From: Pseudomonas sp. UBA2684
GTDB taxonomy: Bacteria > Pseudomonadota > Gammaproteobacteria > Pseudomonadales > Pseudomonadaceae
Assembly: GCA_002354655.1 (NCBI GenBank)
Contig: DELY01000031.1
Coordinates: 1 to 62,976 of the forward strand
DNA: 62,976 nucleotides
Direction: 5' to 3'
The first letter of the stretch is position 1; each line of letters opens with the position of its first letter. Under the pieces are notes generated by a model. It saw nothing but the letters and a program-made list of their open reading frames with translations. It was not told the origin of the DNA and ran no database searches. This document shows positions 8,395 through 18,062 of this stretch, one piece after another. A program made the translations under genes and the position numbers.

Positions 8395-11274
8395 TCAGAA
8401 CGTGCCAACCTGATCGCGCAGCAGCTCGGCGAACTGCTCGGCGGGCACCGGCGGGCTGATCAAAAAGCCCTGGATTTCATCGCAACGCTGACTCTTGAGG
8501 AAATCCATCTGCGCCTGGGTTTCCACGCCTTCGGCGACCACCTTCAGCTCCAGGCTGTGGGCCATGACGATGATCGCCCGGGTGATCGCCGCGTCCTCGC
8601 TGCCCAGCGACAGGTCGCGGATAAAGGTCTGGTCGATTTTCACGTAATCCACCGGGAAGCGCTTGAGGTAGCTGAGCGAGGAATAACCGGTGCCAAAGTC
8701 GTCGATTGCCAACTTCACCCCCAGGTCGCGCAGCTGCTGAAAGGTGCTGATGACATTCTCGACGTTATCCAGCAACTGGCTCTCGGTTAATTCAAGCTCA
8801 AGGAAACGCGGCGCCAGGCCGGTTTCGTCGAGCACCTGGCGCACCAGGCTGGTCAGGTTGCCTTGGCGCAGTTGATGCACCGAGAGGTTCACCGACACGC
8901 GAATATCCGCCAGACCCTGACGCTGCCACTCGCGCGCCTGCTGGCAAGCCTGACGCAGGACGAACTCGCCGATCGGCGCGATCAGGCCGGTTTCCTCGGC
9001 CAGGCCAATGAAGTCACTCGGCGGCACCAGGCCCAGCTCCGGGTGACGCCAGCGCACCAGCGCCTCGGCGGCATTCAGGCTGTCATCGGCCAGGCACAGC
9101 TTGGGCTGGTAGAACACCTCCAACTGGTTGCACTCGATGGCCTTGCGCAGCTGGGTTTCCAACTGCAAGCGCTCCAGGGTGCAGGCTTGCAGGTTATCGG
9201 TGAAGAACTGGAAGGTGTTGCCGCCCAGGTGCTTGGCATGTTGCATGGCCATATTGGCCTGGCTGATCAGCGCGGAAATTTCCCGCGCGTTGTCCGGCAG
9301 CAGGCTGATACCCAGGGAAGCGCTGACCACCAGTTCCTGGCCGCCAACGGTCATCGGCATGCGCAATTTGGCCAGCAGACGACTGGCCATGCGCGCCAGG
9401 CTGGCAAGGCTGCCGTAGGAGTCGAGCAACACGGCGAACTCGTCGCCGGACAAGCGCGCCAGAGTGTCGGCCTCGGGCACCGCCTGGGCCAGGCGGCGGC
9501 TCATCTGCCGCAGCAACTGGTCGGCTACTTCATGGCCAAGGCTGTCGTTGAGCAGCTTGAAGCGGTCCAGATCGATGTGCAGCAACGCCACGCTGCGCCC
9601 ACTCTGCCGGGCGCGCTGACTGGCTTCGTGCAGGCGCTCCTTGAACAGGCTACGGTTGGCCAGGCCGGTCAACTCGTCGTAATGCGACAGATAACGCAGG
9701 CGCTCCTCCGCCTCGCGGCGCGACGACAGGTCGGCGAAGAAACCAACGATATGGCTGACATGCCCCCGGCTGTCGCGCACCACATTGAGTTGCAACCATT
9801 GCGGGTACAGCTCGCCGTTCTTGCGCGTCTCGATCAGTTCGCCCTGCCAGCTGTCGCGCTGCTCCAGTTCCAGGCGGATGAGTTGGTACTGGCGCCGGGC
9901 TTCGCGGCTGCCAATCAGGGTGGCGACGCTTTCGCCGACCACCTCATCCTGGCGATAGCCGGTGACCTGGCTGAACGCCTGGTTGACCGCCAGCAAGCGG
10001 TACTCCGGATCGAGAATCACGATGCCTTCGCTGGCCGCCTCGAATACCGTGGCCGCCAGCCGCTGTTGTTCTTCCTGCTGCTTGCGCGCACTGATGTTGC
10101 GCCGCGTGCCGAGCATGCGCAGCACCCGTCCGGCGCTGTCGCGCTCCACCGCGCGGCCGCGATCTTCGATCCACACCCAATGGCCTTCGGCGTGCTTGAT
10201 GCGGTATTCGATGTGGTAACCGTCGGTACGCCCCTTCATGTGCTCGACCAACGCGCGGCGCAGCGCCGGCAAATCGTCGGGGTGCAGGCGCGGTTTGAGG
10301 TCGCGCAGCATCACCTGCACGTCGGCGGGCTCCAGGCCGAAAATTTCCTTGAGCTGGGAGTGGTGCACTTGGTCGCTTTGCAGGTTCCAGTCCCACAGGC
10401 CCAGCTCGCTGGCCTCCAGCGCCAGCGCCAAACGCGCCTGGCTCTTGCCCAGGGCGTGGGTGGTTTCGTCCAGTTCCAGGGTGCGTTCGGCCACGCGCAT
10501 TTCCAGCTCGCCGTGGGTACGGCGTAGCTCACGCTCGGCGCGGCGACGCTGCTCGACCTCGCGCGCCAATTCCTCGTTAAGGCCTTCGGCCTGCTGCTTG
10601 GCGTACTCCAGGTTGGCGATCAGCGCCTGGTTGTGAAAGCGCTGCAGCAGGCTGCGCTGCACCAGGCGGTTGACCTGCCAGGCCACCACCAACAGCGCCA
10701 GCAACAAAATACCGCCCAGCAGGCCCCAGCCACGCAACAGGTGGTGCTCGCTGAGCAACAGGTAAGCCACCGACGGCAGCAGACAGGGCAAGGCAAAGGT
10801 CAGGAAAGCGGACAGGCTAACGGCGTAGGCGACGCTGGCGGAGAGAATCGCCGCCGCGATCAGGCCGTAGACCAGTGCCTGCTGATAGAACACATCGGCC
10901 GGCACCAGGGCAATGGCGGCAAAGGCCAGGGTCAGCCCCGAAGCCGCCGCGCCGAAGAGGAACAGCCGTTGCCACTGCGCATGCGCCTGATGGCTTGGCA
11001 AGGCGCTGGTGAATGCGCTGACCTGCACCAGACGCAGTACCGCCAGTACCACCAGCCAGACCAACCAACCGGACAGCAGCGGGCTGTTCTGCGGTGTCCA
11101 TAACAAGTAGGCGCACGCCAGACCATTGAGCAACATGAATAGACTCGGCACCCGTGAGCCTTGATAAAGCAGACGGGTACGTTCCACGGCAATATCCGTG
11201 GCGAATTGCTGGCGAATCTCGCGGCTACTGCCCAGCGACGATTCGCCGACTACGGCGCTAGTAATGGCGGTCAT
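8395..11274 (-). CDS. Membrane-bound PAS-GGDEF-EAL cyclic-di-GMP signalling protein
   Basis: 959 residues. About six hydrophobic segments occupy residues ~40-215 (a MASE-like sensor). A coiled coil (~222-285) follows, then two PAS/PAC units (~290-395 and ~405-525), GGDEF (~535-695) and EAL (~705-950). The GGDEF site reads SGDEF ([13 protein letters not shown]), a conservative change sometimes found in active cyclases. The EAL side keeps [39 protein letters not shown] and QGFLISPP, so phosphodiesterase activity is likely. It probably converts an envelope or redox signal to c-di-GMP turnover. It is divergent from uvrD across a 233-bp region. Confidence 0.88.
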   Translation of the reverse strand: MTAITSAVVGESSLGSSREIRQQFATDIAVERTRLLYQGSRVPSLFMLLNGLACAYLLWTPQNSPLLSGWLVWLVVLAVLRLVQVSAFTSALPSHQAHAQWQRLFLFGAAASGLTLAFAAIALVPADVFYQQALVYGLIAAAILSASVAYAVSLSAFLTFALPCLLPSVAYLLLSEHHLLRGWGLLGGILLLALLVVAWQVNRLVQRSLLQRFHNQALIANLEYAKQQAEGLNEELAREVEQRRRAERELRRTHGELEMRVAERTLELDETTHALGKSQARLALALEASELGLWDWNLQSDQVHHSQLKEIFGLEPADVQVMLRDLKPRLHPDDLPALRRALVEHMKGRTDGYHIEYRIKHAEGHWVWIEDRGRAVERDSAGRVLRMLGTRRNISARKQQEEQQRLAATVFEAASEGIVILDPEYRLLAVNQAFSQVTGYRQDEVVGESVATLIGSREARRQYQLIRLELEQRDSWQGELIETRKNGELYPQWLQLNVVRDSRGHVSHIVGFFADLSSRREAEERLRYLSHYDELTGLANRSLFKERLHEASQRARQSGRSVALLHIDLDRFKLLNDSLGHEVADQLLRQMSRRLAQAVPEADTLARLSGDEFAVLLDSYGSLASLARMASRLLAKLRMPMTVGGQELVVSASLGISLLPDNAREISALISQANMAMQHAKHLGGNTFQFFTDNLQACTLERLQLETQLRKAIECNQLEVFYQPKLCLADDSLNAAEALVRWRHPELGLVPPSDFIGLAEETGLIAPIGEFVLRQACQQAREWQRQGLADIRVSVNLSVHQLRQGNLTSLVRQVLDETGLAPRFLELELTESQLLDNVENVISTFQQLRDLGVKLAIDDFGTGYSSLSYLKRFPVDYVKIDQTFIRDLSLGSEDAAITRAIIVMAHSLELKVVAEGVETQAQMDFLKSQRCDEIQGFLISPPVPAEQFAELLRDQVGTF

Positions 11275-11507
11275 AGGCGATTTTCTTGTAATGGTTGCCT
11301 AGGCGTCGGCGGAGCATACCCGAGCTAGACGCTTCGCCCAACCAACATGTGGGCGAATTCACAGACGTGACGCCTAACTTTCGGCGGGCCGCGGCGCATG
11401 TAACAGCGGCATGGCACGGTGACTGGCCAGTCGTCCGTTAAACCCAGCCCTATACGCCGCGACGCACGCGGTTTGCCCTGCCTGCTGCTGCCCCCTAGAA
11501 TGCCGCG

Positions 11508-13715
11508 ATGCAAAATGACCCCGAACTGCTGATTGCCTCTCTTAATGATGCCCAACGCCAGGCCGTCGCCGCGCGCGTGGGCCGCCAACTGGTGCTGGCC
11601 GGTGCCGGCTCCGGTAAAACCCGCGTGCTGGTGCACCGCATCGCCTGGTTGATCCAGATCGAGCAGGCCTCGCCGCACAGCATCCTGTCGGTGACCTTCA
11701 CCAACAAGGCCGCCGCCGAAATGCGCCAGCGCATCGAGCAGATGCTCGGCGTCAACCCAGCCGGCATGTGGGTCGGCACCTTCCACGGCCTGGCTCACCG
11801 CCTGCTGCGCGCGCACTGGCAGGAAGCCGGCCTGGCGGAAAACTTCCAGATTCTCGACTCCGACGACCAGCAGCGCCTGGTCAAGCGGGTGATCCGCGAG
11901 CTTGGCCTGGACGAGCAGCGCTGGCCGGCCAAGCAGGCGCAGTGGTTTATCAACGGGCAGAAGGACGAAGGCCTGCGCCCGCAACACAGCCAGCCGGGCG
12001 GCGACCTGTTCCTCGCCACCATGCTGAAGATCTACGAAGCCTACGAGGCGGCCTGCGCCCGCGCCGGAGTGATCGACTTCTCCGAGCTGCTGCTGCGCGC
12101 CCTCGACCTGTGGCGCAACAACCCCGGCGGCATCCTCCAGCATTACCAGCGGCGCTTCCGACATATCCTGGTCGACGAGTTCCAGGACACCAACGCCGTG
12201 CAGTACGCCTGGCTGCGCATGCTCGCCAAGGGCGGCGACAGCATGATGGTGGTCGGTGACGACGATCAGTCGATCTACGGCTGGCGCGGGGCGAAGATCG
12301 AGAACATCCAGCAGTTCTCCGACGATTTTGCCGATGCCGAAGTGATCCGCCTGGAGCAGAACTACCGCTCCACCGCCGGCATCCTCAAGGCCGCCAACGC
12401 GCTGATCGCCAACAACCAGGGCCGCCTCGGCAAGGAACTGTGGACCGAAGACGGCGACGGCGAGCCGATCAACCTGTATTCGGCATTCAACGAGCACGAC
12501 GAAGCGCGCTACGTGGTCGAGACGATCGAGGACGCCCTGCGCAAGGACGGTCTCAAACGCAGCGAAATCGCCATTCTCTACCGCTCCAACGCCCAGTCGC
12601 GGGTGCTCGAAGAAGCCCTGCTGCGCGAAAAAGTACCGTACCGCATCTACGGCGGCCAGCGCTTCTTCGAGCGCGCGGAAATCAAGAACGCCATGGCCTA
12701 CCTGCGCCTGCTCGACGGTCGTGGCAACGACGCGGCGCTGGAGCGGGTGATCAATGTGCCGGCGCGCGGCATCGGCGAGAAGAGCATCGAGGCGATCCGC
12801 GAATATGCCCGCGGCCATGAGGTGTCGATGTGGGGGGCGATCAATCTGATGGTCGCGGCCAAGGCCCTGCCAGCCCGTGCTTCCGGGGCCCTGGCCGGGT
12901 TTATCGAGCTGATCGAAAACCTCGCCGCCAAGGCGCTGAGCATGCCGCTGCACCTGATGACCCAGACGGTGATCGAACAGAGCGGGCTGATCGCCTACCA
13001 CCAGGCCGAGAAAGGCGAAAAGGCCCAGGCACGCATCGAAAACCTGGAAGAACTGGTCAGCGCCGCGCGCACCTTCGACAACAACGAAGACGACGAGCTG
13101 AGCCCGCTGCAAGCCTTCCTCAGCCACGCCTCGCTGGAAGCCGGCGACACCCAGGCGGCGGAAAACGAAGACAGCGTGCAGCTGATGACCCTGCACAGCG
13201 CCAAGGGCCTGGAGTTCCCCCTGGTGTTTCTGGTGGGCATGGAAGAAGGCCTGTTCCCGCACAAAATGAGCCTGGAAGAACCCGGCCGCCTGGAAGAGGA
13301 ACGCCGCCTGGCCTACGTTGGCATCACCCGGGCCATGCGCCAGCTGGTCATCACCTACGCCGAAACCCGCCGCCTGTACGGCAGCGAGACCTACAACAAG
13401 GTGTCGCGCTTCGTCCGTGAGATTCCGCCGCCGCTGATTCAGGAAGTGCGCCTGTCCAACAGCGTCAGCCGGCCGTTCGGTGCGGTCAGCCGCAATCTGG
13501 GCGGCAACAGCATGAACGGTGACAGTATGTTCGCCGGCAGCGCCGTGCCGGACACCGGCTTCAACCTCGGCCAGCGCGTGCAGCATTCGCTGTTTGGCGA
13601 AGGCACCATCCTCAACTTCGAAGGCTCCGGCGCACAGGCCCGGGTGCAGGTGAATTTCGAGAGCGAGGGCAGCAAGTGGCTGATGCTCAGCTACGCCAAG
13701 CTGCAGGCGCTATAG
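11508..13715 (+). CDS. uvrD: DNA helicase II UvrD
   Basis: 735 residues, close to the usual ~720. All superfamily-1A motifs are present in order: Q-motif LNDAQRQAV, Walker A AGAGSGKT, Ia TFTNKAA, II VDEFQDTN, III GDDDQSIYGWRGA, IV LEQNYRS, V LMTLHSAKGLEF and VI RLAYVGITRA. The C-terminus (LGQRVQHSLFGEGTILNFEG...) is the Tudor-like domain that contacts RNA polymerase and UvrB. It unwinds DNA 3'-5' in nucleotide excision and mismatch repair. I see no LexA box in the 233 bp upstream. The long antisense frame across this gene is a codon-bias artefact. Confidence 0.97.
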   Translation: MQNDPELLIASLNDAQRQAVAARVGRQLVLAGAGSGKTRVLVHRIAWLIQIEQASPHSILSVTFTNKAAAEMRQRIEQMLGVNPAGMWVGTFHGLAHRLLRAHWQEAGLAENFQILDSDDQQRLVKRVIRELGLDEQRWPAKQAQWFINGQKDEGLRPQHSQPGGDLFLATMLKIYEAYEAACARAGVIDFSELLLRALDLWRNNPGGILQHYQRRFRHILVDEFQDTNAVQYAWLRMLAKGGDSMMVVGDDDQSIYGWRGAKIENIQQFSDDFADAEVIRLEQNYRSTAGILKAANALIANNQGRLGKELWTEDGDGEPINLYSAFNEHDEARYVVETIEDALRKDGLKRSEIAILYRSNAQSRVLEEALLREKVPYRIYGGQRFFERAEIKNAMAYLRLLDGRGNDAALERVINVPARGIGEKSIEAIREYARGHEVSMWGAINLMVAAKALPARASGALAGFIELIENLAAKALSMPLHLMTQTVIEQSGLIAYHQAEKGEKAQARIENLEELVSAARTFDNNEDDELSPLQAFLSHASLEAGDTQAAENEDSVQLMTLHSAKGLEFPLVFLVGMEEGLFPHKMSLEEPGRLEEERRLAYVGITRAMRQLVITYAETRRLYGSETYNKVSRFVREIPPPLIQEVRLSNSVSRPFGAVSRNLGGNSMNGDSMFAGSAVPDTGFNLGQRVQHSLFGEGTILNFEGSGAQARVQVNFESEGSKWLMLSYAKLQAL

Positions 13716-13733
13716 CCAAGGGGGAAGGCTATT

Positions 13734-13810
13734 GTAGGGCGGACATGCCGAAGGCTTGTCCGCCATTGCGGCGCCAGGTGGTGGACAAGGCTATGCCATG
13801 TCCACCCTAC
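13734..13810. repeat. Intergenic palindrome, GTAGGGYGGACATG subtype
   Basis: Two 31-nt arms (13734-13764 and 13780-13810) are imperfect inverted copies: GTAGGGCGGACATG...CTTGTCCGCC and its complement ending CATGTCCACCCTAC. They could fold into a long stem-loop 18 bp after uvrD. This is one member of a GTAGG...CCTAC family repeated across the window. Confidence 0.8.
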
Positions 13811-13928
13811 GCCTACAGCCCGCGATACTCTGTTTGCCGGCACTTGCTGTCACGGCCGTGGGGCACCCCGCCGCGCCTACAGGCGGTCTAGCGTGATTGA
13901 TCGTCCATTCAAACAATAAGGAGCCTCC

Positions 13929-15020
13929 ATGATTCGCCGCCATCTGTTGCTCGCCAGCGCCCTGTTCGCCGCCATTGGCCTGGCCGGCTGCAAGGACGAA
14001 AAAACCAGCACCCAGCAGGCCGCGGCCGAGCCGGCGCAAAGCTTCCACTGGAAGATGGTCACCGCCTGGCCGAAGAACTACCCAGGCCTGGGTACCGCCG
14101 CCGAACGCCTGGCCGAGCGGGTCAATGCCATGAGTGGCGGGCGCCTGACCATCAAGGTATATGCCGGTGGCGAACTGGTGCCGCCGCTGGAAGTGTTCGA
14201 CGCCGTGTCGCGCGGCACCGCCGAACTGGGCCACGGCGCCGCCTACTACTGGAAGGGCAAAGTGCCGGCCGCGCAATTCTTCACCGCCGTGCCGTTTGGC
14301 CTGTCCACCAGCGAGATGAACGCCTGGCTGAGCAAGGGCGGCGGCCAGCAACTCTGGGACGAAGCCTACGCGCCGCACGGCGTGAAGCCCGTGGTGGTGG
14401 GTAACACCGGCATGCAGATGGGCGGCTGGTACAACAAGGAAATCAACTCGCTGGACGACCTCAAGGGCCTGAAGATCCGCATGCCCGGCCTCGGCGGCGA
14501 AGTGCTGAGCAAGCTCGGCGCGACCACCGTCAACCTGCCCGGCGGCGAAGTGTTCACTTCGCTGCAAAGCAATGCCATCGACGCCACCGACTGGGTCAGC
14601 CCCTACAACGACCTGGCCTTCGGCCTGCACAAAGCGGCCAAGTTCTACTACTACCCGGGCTGGCAAGAACCGCAGGCGGTGCTCGAACTGCTGATCAACC
14701 AAAAGGCCTACGACAGCCTGCCGGCCGACCTACAGGCGATCCTCACGGAAGCCGCGCGCGCCGCCAGCCAGGACATGCTCGACGACTACGTCTACCACAA
14801 CGCCATGGCCCTGGATGAACTGAAGAAACAAGGCACCCTGCTCAAGCGCTTCCCCGACGAGGTGCTCGACGCCATGCAGCGCGAGTCCGAGGTGGTGCTC
14901 GGCGAACTGGCCGCGCAAAGCGAGCTGAACGGGCGCATCTGGGCCTCGATGAAAGCCTTCCAGGCCCAGGTCAGCCAGATGCACCAGTTGTCGGAAAAAG
15001 AGCTGTACAACTGGCGCTAA
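13929..15020 (+). CDS. TRAP transporter substrate-binding lipoprotein, TakP/DctP family (orphan)
   Basis: 363 residues. A lipoprotein signal ends at Cys21 (AIGLAGC). The body matches the TakP branch of DctP proteins, which bind 2-oxo acids or lactate with a cation: AWPKNYPGLGTAAERLAERV, GAAYYWKGKVPA, NTGMQMGGWYNKEI, LKIRMPGLGGEV, TDWVSPYNDLAFGL and KFYYYPGWQEP. It delivers ligand to a DctQM-type membrane pair, but no such pair adjoins it here. The nearest TRAP permease (44.9-46.9 kb) is a TAXI-type fusion with its own binding protein. An AAGGAG site precedes the ATG. The ligand is inferred from the family. Confidence 0.85.
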   Translation: MIRRHLLLASALFAAIGLAGCKDEKTSTQQAAAEPAQSFHWKMVTAWPKNYPGLGTAAERLAERVNAMSGGRLTIKVYAGGELVPPLEVFDAVSRGTAELGHGAAYYWKGKVPAAQFFTAVPFGLSTSEMNAWLSKGGGQQLWDEAYAPHGVKPVVVGNTGMQMGGWYNKEINSLDDLKGLKIRMPGLGGEVLSKLGATTVNLPGGEVFTSLQSNAIDATDWVSPYNDLAFGLHKAAKFYYYPGWQEPQAVLELLINQKAYDSLPADLQAILTEAARAASQDMLDDYVYHNAMALDELKKQGTLLKRFPDEVLDAMQRESEVVLGELAAQSELNGRIWASMKAFQAQVSQMHQLSEKELYNWR

Positions 15021-15029
15021 GCCACAGCC

Positions 15030-15106
15030 GTAGGGTGGGTTGAGCGCAGCGATACCCATCAGATCGCATTGATGGGTTACGCCGCTGCGCGACTAACCCA
15101 TCCTAC
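15030..15106. repeat. Intergenic palindrome, GTAGGGTGGGTTGAG subtype
   Basis: It begins GTAGGGTGGGTTGAGCGCAG and ends GCGCGACTAACCCATCCTAC, with a second nested inverted repeat ACCCATCA/TGATGGGT at the centre. The whole unit can fold into one long stem. It lies between the TRAP binding protein and the TetR gene, 10 bp after the former. Confidence 0.82.
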
Positions 15107-15203
15107 GACCTAAACACCCACACACGGAGCCTTCGGCTTCCGTTGGTCGTTTCAGGTCGGTCCTTCTGCGCTCGCCGCCCATACTATTTGGCGAGGTGAG
15201 CCG

Positions 15204-15785
15204 ATGAAAAAACCTACCATCACCGCCGAGCAGATTCTCGATGCGGCCTTGCACTTGGCCGATGTCTGCGGCTGGGAACGCTTGCACCTGTTCGACGTGG
15301 CCGCACACTTGGACACCGGCCTGGATGCCATCGCCGTGCATTATCGGGAAAAGGATCAGTTGGTCGAAGCCTGGTTCGACCGCGCCGATCGCGCCCTGCT
15401 CAACCGCGCCAAAACCCCCGACCTGATCGCTCTGGAGCCCGCCAAGCGGCTGGAGGAACTGCTGGTCGCCTGGTTCGACGGCCTGGCCGCGCACCGCGCG
15501 GTGACCGGACAGATGCTGCTGTACAAGCTCGAACCCGGGCACCTGCACCTGCAAGTGCTCGGTTTGCTGCGCGTCAGCCGCACCGTGCAATGGTGGCGCG
15601 AGGCGGCGCAACGGGAAACCCTGCACCTGAGCCGTATCGCCGAAGAAAGCCTGTTGACTGGGGTTTACCTGCGCAGCGTCGTGCACTGGTTGCGTCACCC
15701 CGAGGAAGGTCCCGCCGAATTCCGTGCGTTTATGCGCCGCCAGCTACGTTGCGGGCCGCTATGCCTGTTGTTGCGTCAATCGTAG
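15204..15785 (+). CDS. TetR-family transcriptional regulator
   Basis: 193 residues. Residues ~5-50 form a TetR-like helix-turn-helix (ITAEQILDAALHLADVCGW, LFDVAAHLDTGLDAIAVHY, then the YREKDQLVEAWFDRADRALL helix 4 region). The C-terminal ligand domain is helical with a WW pair (TVQWWREAAQ). The recognition-helix sequence is atypical but keeps the size and layout of the family. The target and effector are unknown. A GAGGTGA ribosome site precedes the ATG at 15204. It is convergent with the PaiB-like gene, with 9 bp between stops. Confidence 0.65.
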   Translation: MKKPTITAEQILDAALHLADVCGWERLHLFDVAAHLDTGLDAIAVHYREKDQLVEAWFDRADRALLNRAKTPDLIALEPAKRLEELLVAWFDGLAAHRAVTGQMLLYKLEPGHLHLQVLGLLRVSRTVQWWREAAQRETLHLSRIAEESLLTGVYLRSVVHWLRHPEEGPAEFRAFMRRQLRCGPLCLLLRQS

Positions 15786-15794
15786 GGCCACGAA

Positions 15795-16430
15795 TTACGG
15801 TTTCAGCGTCGTCATGGCCTCGGCCAGGCGCCGCTCTGCTGGCCGCGCGGACTGCGCCACGCCGCGCTGCACCCCGGCGAAGTCCTGCGCGTCCTTGTTT
15901 TGGCTGAGCTTCCACTTGCCTTCGATACGTGCGATGGGCAGGGCAAAGCCGACGATGGCGCGCAACAGGCTGTCGATATACTCCACCGGGGCATCGCTGA
16001 CCGCCCAAGGTTGCGCGCGGCCCTGTTCATGCCGCTGGCTCAAGCGACTGACCAGCGCCAGCAGCCGCTCGCGCTCGTCGAACAATTCGGCACGGCCATA
16101 GGCATGCACCGCCTGGTAGTTCCAGGTCGGCACCACTTTGCCGTGCTCGGCCTTGCTCGGGTAAAAGCTCGGGCTGACGTAAGCCTCTGCCCCCTGAAAG
16201 ATCAGCAACGCCTCACCGCCATCGCTGAGCTCGCGCCATTGTGGATTGGCGCGGGCGAAGTGGCCGTAGAGGGTGCCGAACTCGCCCTCCTCGCGCGCCA
16301 GCAACACTGGCAGATGGCTGGCCAGCAAACCTGCGTCGCCGTGACTGACCACGCTGGCCAGAGGAGTTTGCTCGATCAAGTCGTGCAAGCTGCGCAGATC
16401 GTCCTCGACAAAGGCTTTGGGAATGTACAC
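15795..16430 (-). CDS. PaiB-like FMN-binding negative transcriptional regulator
   Basis: 211 residues. The start is a GTG at 16430 giving (M)YIPKAFVEDD, the canonical N-terminus of the PaiB/FMN-binding split-barrel family, with GGAG 7 nt upstream. An ATG further upstream would add 21 unrelated residues. Conserved segments include ASHLPVLL, GHFARANPQW, EALLIFQGAEAYVSPSFYPSK, VPTWNYQAVHAYG and KWKLSQNK. In Bacillus PaiB represses sporulation and degradative genes; in proteobacteria the family probably binds flavin and its role is unclear. Confidence 0.85.
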   Translation of the reverse strand: MYIPKAFVEDDLRSLHDLIEQTPLASVVSHGDAGLLASHLPVLLAREEGEFGTLYGHFARANPQWRELSDGGEALLIFQGAEAYVSPSFYPSKAEHGKVVPTWNYQAVHAYGRAELFDERERLLALVSRLSQRHEQGRAQPWAVSDAPVEYIDSLLRAIVGFALPIARIEGKWKLSQNKDAQDFAGVQRGVAQSARPAERRLAEAMTTLKP

Positions 16431-16580
16431 AGGAAATCTCCAGCTACGGGGGCAGGCGTTGCACCATGCTGCACCGAATCGGCGAAAAAGCAAAAGCTCG
16501 AAACATTCTGCGACTGGCCTTCGCCGCCTATGCCGTGCAAGATGCCGCGGGTAGTTCTAACAACTAAGAGACAGCCGACA

Positions 16581-17423
16581 ATGCAGCGTTTCCTCAGTAT
16601 CGCCCTGGCCATGTGCCTGGGTCTGACCTTCAGCTTCGATGCCGACGCCAAACGTATGGGCGGCGGCAAATCCTTCGGCTCCGCGCCGAGCCACCAGACT
16701 CGCCAAGCCCAGTCGCCCTCGCAGCCGGCCGCCGCCGCACCGACCGCCGGTCGTCAGCCCGCTGCTGCCAGTGGCGCCTCGCGCTGGCTCGGCCCATTGG
16801 CCGGTTTGGCCGCCGGTGGCCTGCTCGCCTCGATGTTCATGGGTGACGGCTTCGAAGGCCTGCAGATCATGGACATGCTGATCTTCGGCCTGATCGCCTT
16901 CCTGCTGTTCCGTTTTCTCTCCGCCCGTCGTCGCCAGGCCCAGCCGGCAGCCGCCGGTGGCGCGCCGTATCAGCGCGAAATGCCTGCCGCACCCAGCTCG
17001 ATCTTCGGTGGCGGCAGCGCCGCAGCCGCGATCAAACCAGTGATCAATGCCCCGGCCTGGTTCAACGAGCAAAGCTTCGTCAGCGCTGGCCGTGAGCACT
17101 TCCTCAGCTTGCAGCAGCACTGGGATGCCGACGAAATGGACAAGATCGCCGAGTTCGTCACCCCGCAGTTGCTGGAGTTCCTCAAGCGCGAACGCGCCGA
17201 TCTGGGCGAAGGCTTCCAGTCCACCTACATCGACAACCTCGATGTGCAGCTGGACGGCGTCGACGACTTGAGCGACAAGACCGTCGCCACCCTGACCTTC
17301 AGCGGCGTATCGAAGACCTCGCGCTTCGACCAGGGCGAAGTATTCAGCGAAAGCTGGCGCATGGAGCGCGCAGTCGGCGACAACCAGCCATGGCTGGTCG
17401 CCGGTATTCGCCAGAACGGCTGA
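16581..17423 (+). CDS. Tim44-like domain membrane protein
   Basis: 280 residues. A signal-like N-terminus (FLSIALAMCLGLTFSFDADA) is followed by a low-complexity Ser/Ala/Gln/Pro stretch, a hydrophobic hairpin (~90-118: LAGLAAGGLLASMF and MDMLIFGLIAFLLFRFLSA) and a C-terminal Tim44-like domain (~155-280: WFNEQSFVSAGREHFLSLQQHWD, FQSTYIDNLDVQLDGV, FSESWRMER, WLVAGIRQNG). Bacterial homologues are inner-membrane proteins of unknown role. The ATG at 16581 fits the signal. A longer in-frame opening upstream to 15900 is only antisense read-through of the PaiB gene. A strong terminator follows. Confidence 0.82.
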   Translation: MQRFLSIALAMCLGLTFSFDADAKRMGGGKSFGSAPSHQTRQAQSPSQPAAAAPTAGRQPAAASGASRWLGPLAGLAAGGLLASMFMGDGFEGLQIMDMLIFGLIAFLLFRFLSARRRQAQPAAAGGAPYQREMPAAPSSIFGGGSAAAAIKPVINAPAWFNEQSFVSAGREHFLSLQQHWDADEMDKIAEFVTPQLLEFLKRERADLGEGFQSTYIDNLDVQLDGVDDLSDKTVATLTFSGVSKTSRFDQGEVFSESWRMERAVGDNQPWLVAGIRQNG

Positions 17424-17439
17424 TTCCTCAGCGTGTCGC

Positions 17440-17470
17440 AAAACCCGGGCTTGCCCGGGTTTTGTTGTTT
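17440..17470 (+). terminator. Rho-independent terminator after Tim44-like gene
   Basis: AAAACCCGGG (17440-17449), loop CTTG, CCCGGGTTTT (17454-17463), then a T-rich tail TGTTGTTT. It is a 10-bp perfect stem with a 3' U-tract, 16 bp after the stop codon. Confidence 0.92.
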
Positions 17471-17525
17471 CTGCCAGCGCCAATCCTCTTGTGAGGGCGA
17501 CCCGGGCAGCGTAAAAGGCAGCGCT

Positions 17526-17550
17526 GTAGGCATGGCGCCGCCGCGCCTAC
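17526..17550. repeat. Short GTAGGC...GCCTAC palindrome
   Basis: GTAGGC (17526-17531) and GCCTAC (17545-17550) flank a GC-rich 13-nt core. It looks like a minimal or decayed copy of the window's intergenic palindrome family. It lies 40 bp before the SMI1/KNR4 gene. Confidence 0.5.
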
Positions 17551-17591
17551 ACGCTACCCTGTCATTCTGTTTTGCCGCTGGAGCCTGAACC

Positions 17592-18002
17592 GTGGAAGAA
17601 GTCATCGAACAACTGCGTGAACTCAACGAACCGGTGCCGGTGCCGCTGGAGTTGCCAGAAGAAGAAACCCTGGTGGAAATCCAGGAGCAGATCCTCATCC
17701 ACCTGCCCTTCGCCCTGCGCGAATACCTGCTGCAGGTCAGCGATGTGGTGTACGGCCGCCTGGAGCCCGTCACCGCCAGCGACCCGCAATCGCACACCTA
17801 CCTGCCGGAAGTCGCCGCCACCGCCTGGTCCCTCGGCGTGCCGCGCGAGTTCGTGCCGCTGTGCGAAGACCACGGCAACTACTACGTGGTCGAAGAAGAC
17901 GGCACCGTGCTGCTGTGGGAAGCGGAAACCGGCGAAGTCAACGAAGACGAAACCTGGGAGTCGGTCTGGCACTGGGTGCGCGACGTCTGGCTGGAAAGCT
18001 AA
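17592..18002 (+). CDS. SMI1/KNR4 (SUKH) family protein
   Basis: 136 residues from a GTG start. It is very acidic. The SUKH core is visible: PVPLELPEEETLVEIQEQI, LPFALREYLLQVSDVVYGRL, PREFVPLCEDHGNYYVVEEDG, and VLLWEAETGE followed by a Trp-rich end (WESVWHWVRDVWLES). SUKH proteins are often immunity proteins of polymorphic or contact-dependent toxins, but many Pseudomonas carry this one alone as a conserved chromosomal gene. No toxin gene adjoins it. A strong hairpin ends the gene. Confidence 0.75.
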   Translation: MEEVIEQLRELNEPVPVPLELPEEETLVEIQEQILIHLPFALREYLLQVSDVVYGRLEPVTASDPQSHTYLPEVAATAWSLGVPREFVPLCEDHGNYYVVEEDGTVLLWEAETGEVNEDETWESVWHWVRDVWLES

Positions 18003-18021
18003 GCCACGGCCCAAACCTGCC

Positions 18022-18055
18022 GCCGTTTCAGCACACATCACGCGGCTGAAACGGC
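18022..18055. terminator. Bidirectional hairpin between SMI1 and Kef genes
   Basis: GCCGTTTCAGC (18022-18032) and GCTGAAACGGC (18045-18055) form a perfect 11-bp stem with a 12-nt loop. It sits in the 60-bp gap between two convergent genes, so it probably ends both transcripts. It lacks a long U-tract. Confidence 0.7.
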
Positions 18056-18062
18056 AACAGCC

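Noticed and set aside
8863-10527. 554-codon open frame antisense to the GGDEF/EAL gene
   Set aside because: No recognisable domain; the GGDEF/EAL frame explains the region fully.
11325-13586. 753-codon open frame antisense to uvrD
   Set aside because: uvrD has every motif and typical codon use; the antisense frame is His/Gly/Ala/Val-rich noise that arises from strong third-position G/C bias.
17592-18002. SMI1/KNR4 gene as part of a toxin-immunity pair
   Set aside because: No toxin-like gene is adjacent and it is flanked by its own terminators, so it is described as a stand-alone SUKH protein.
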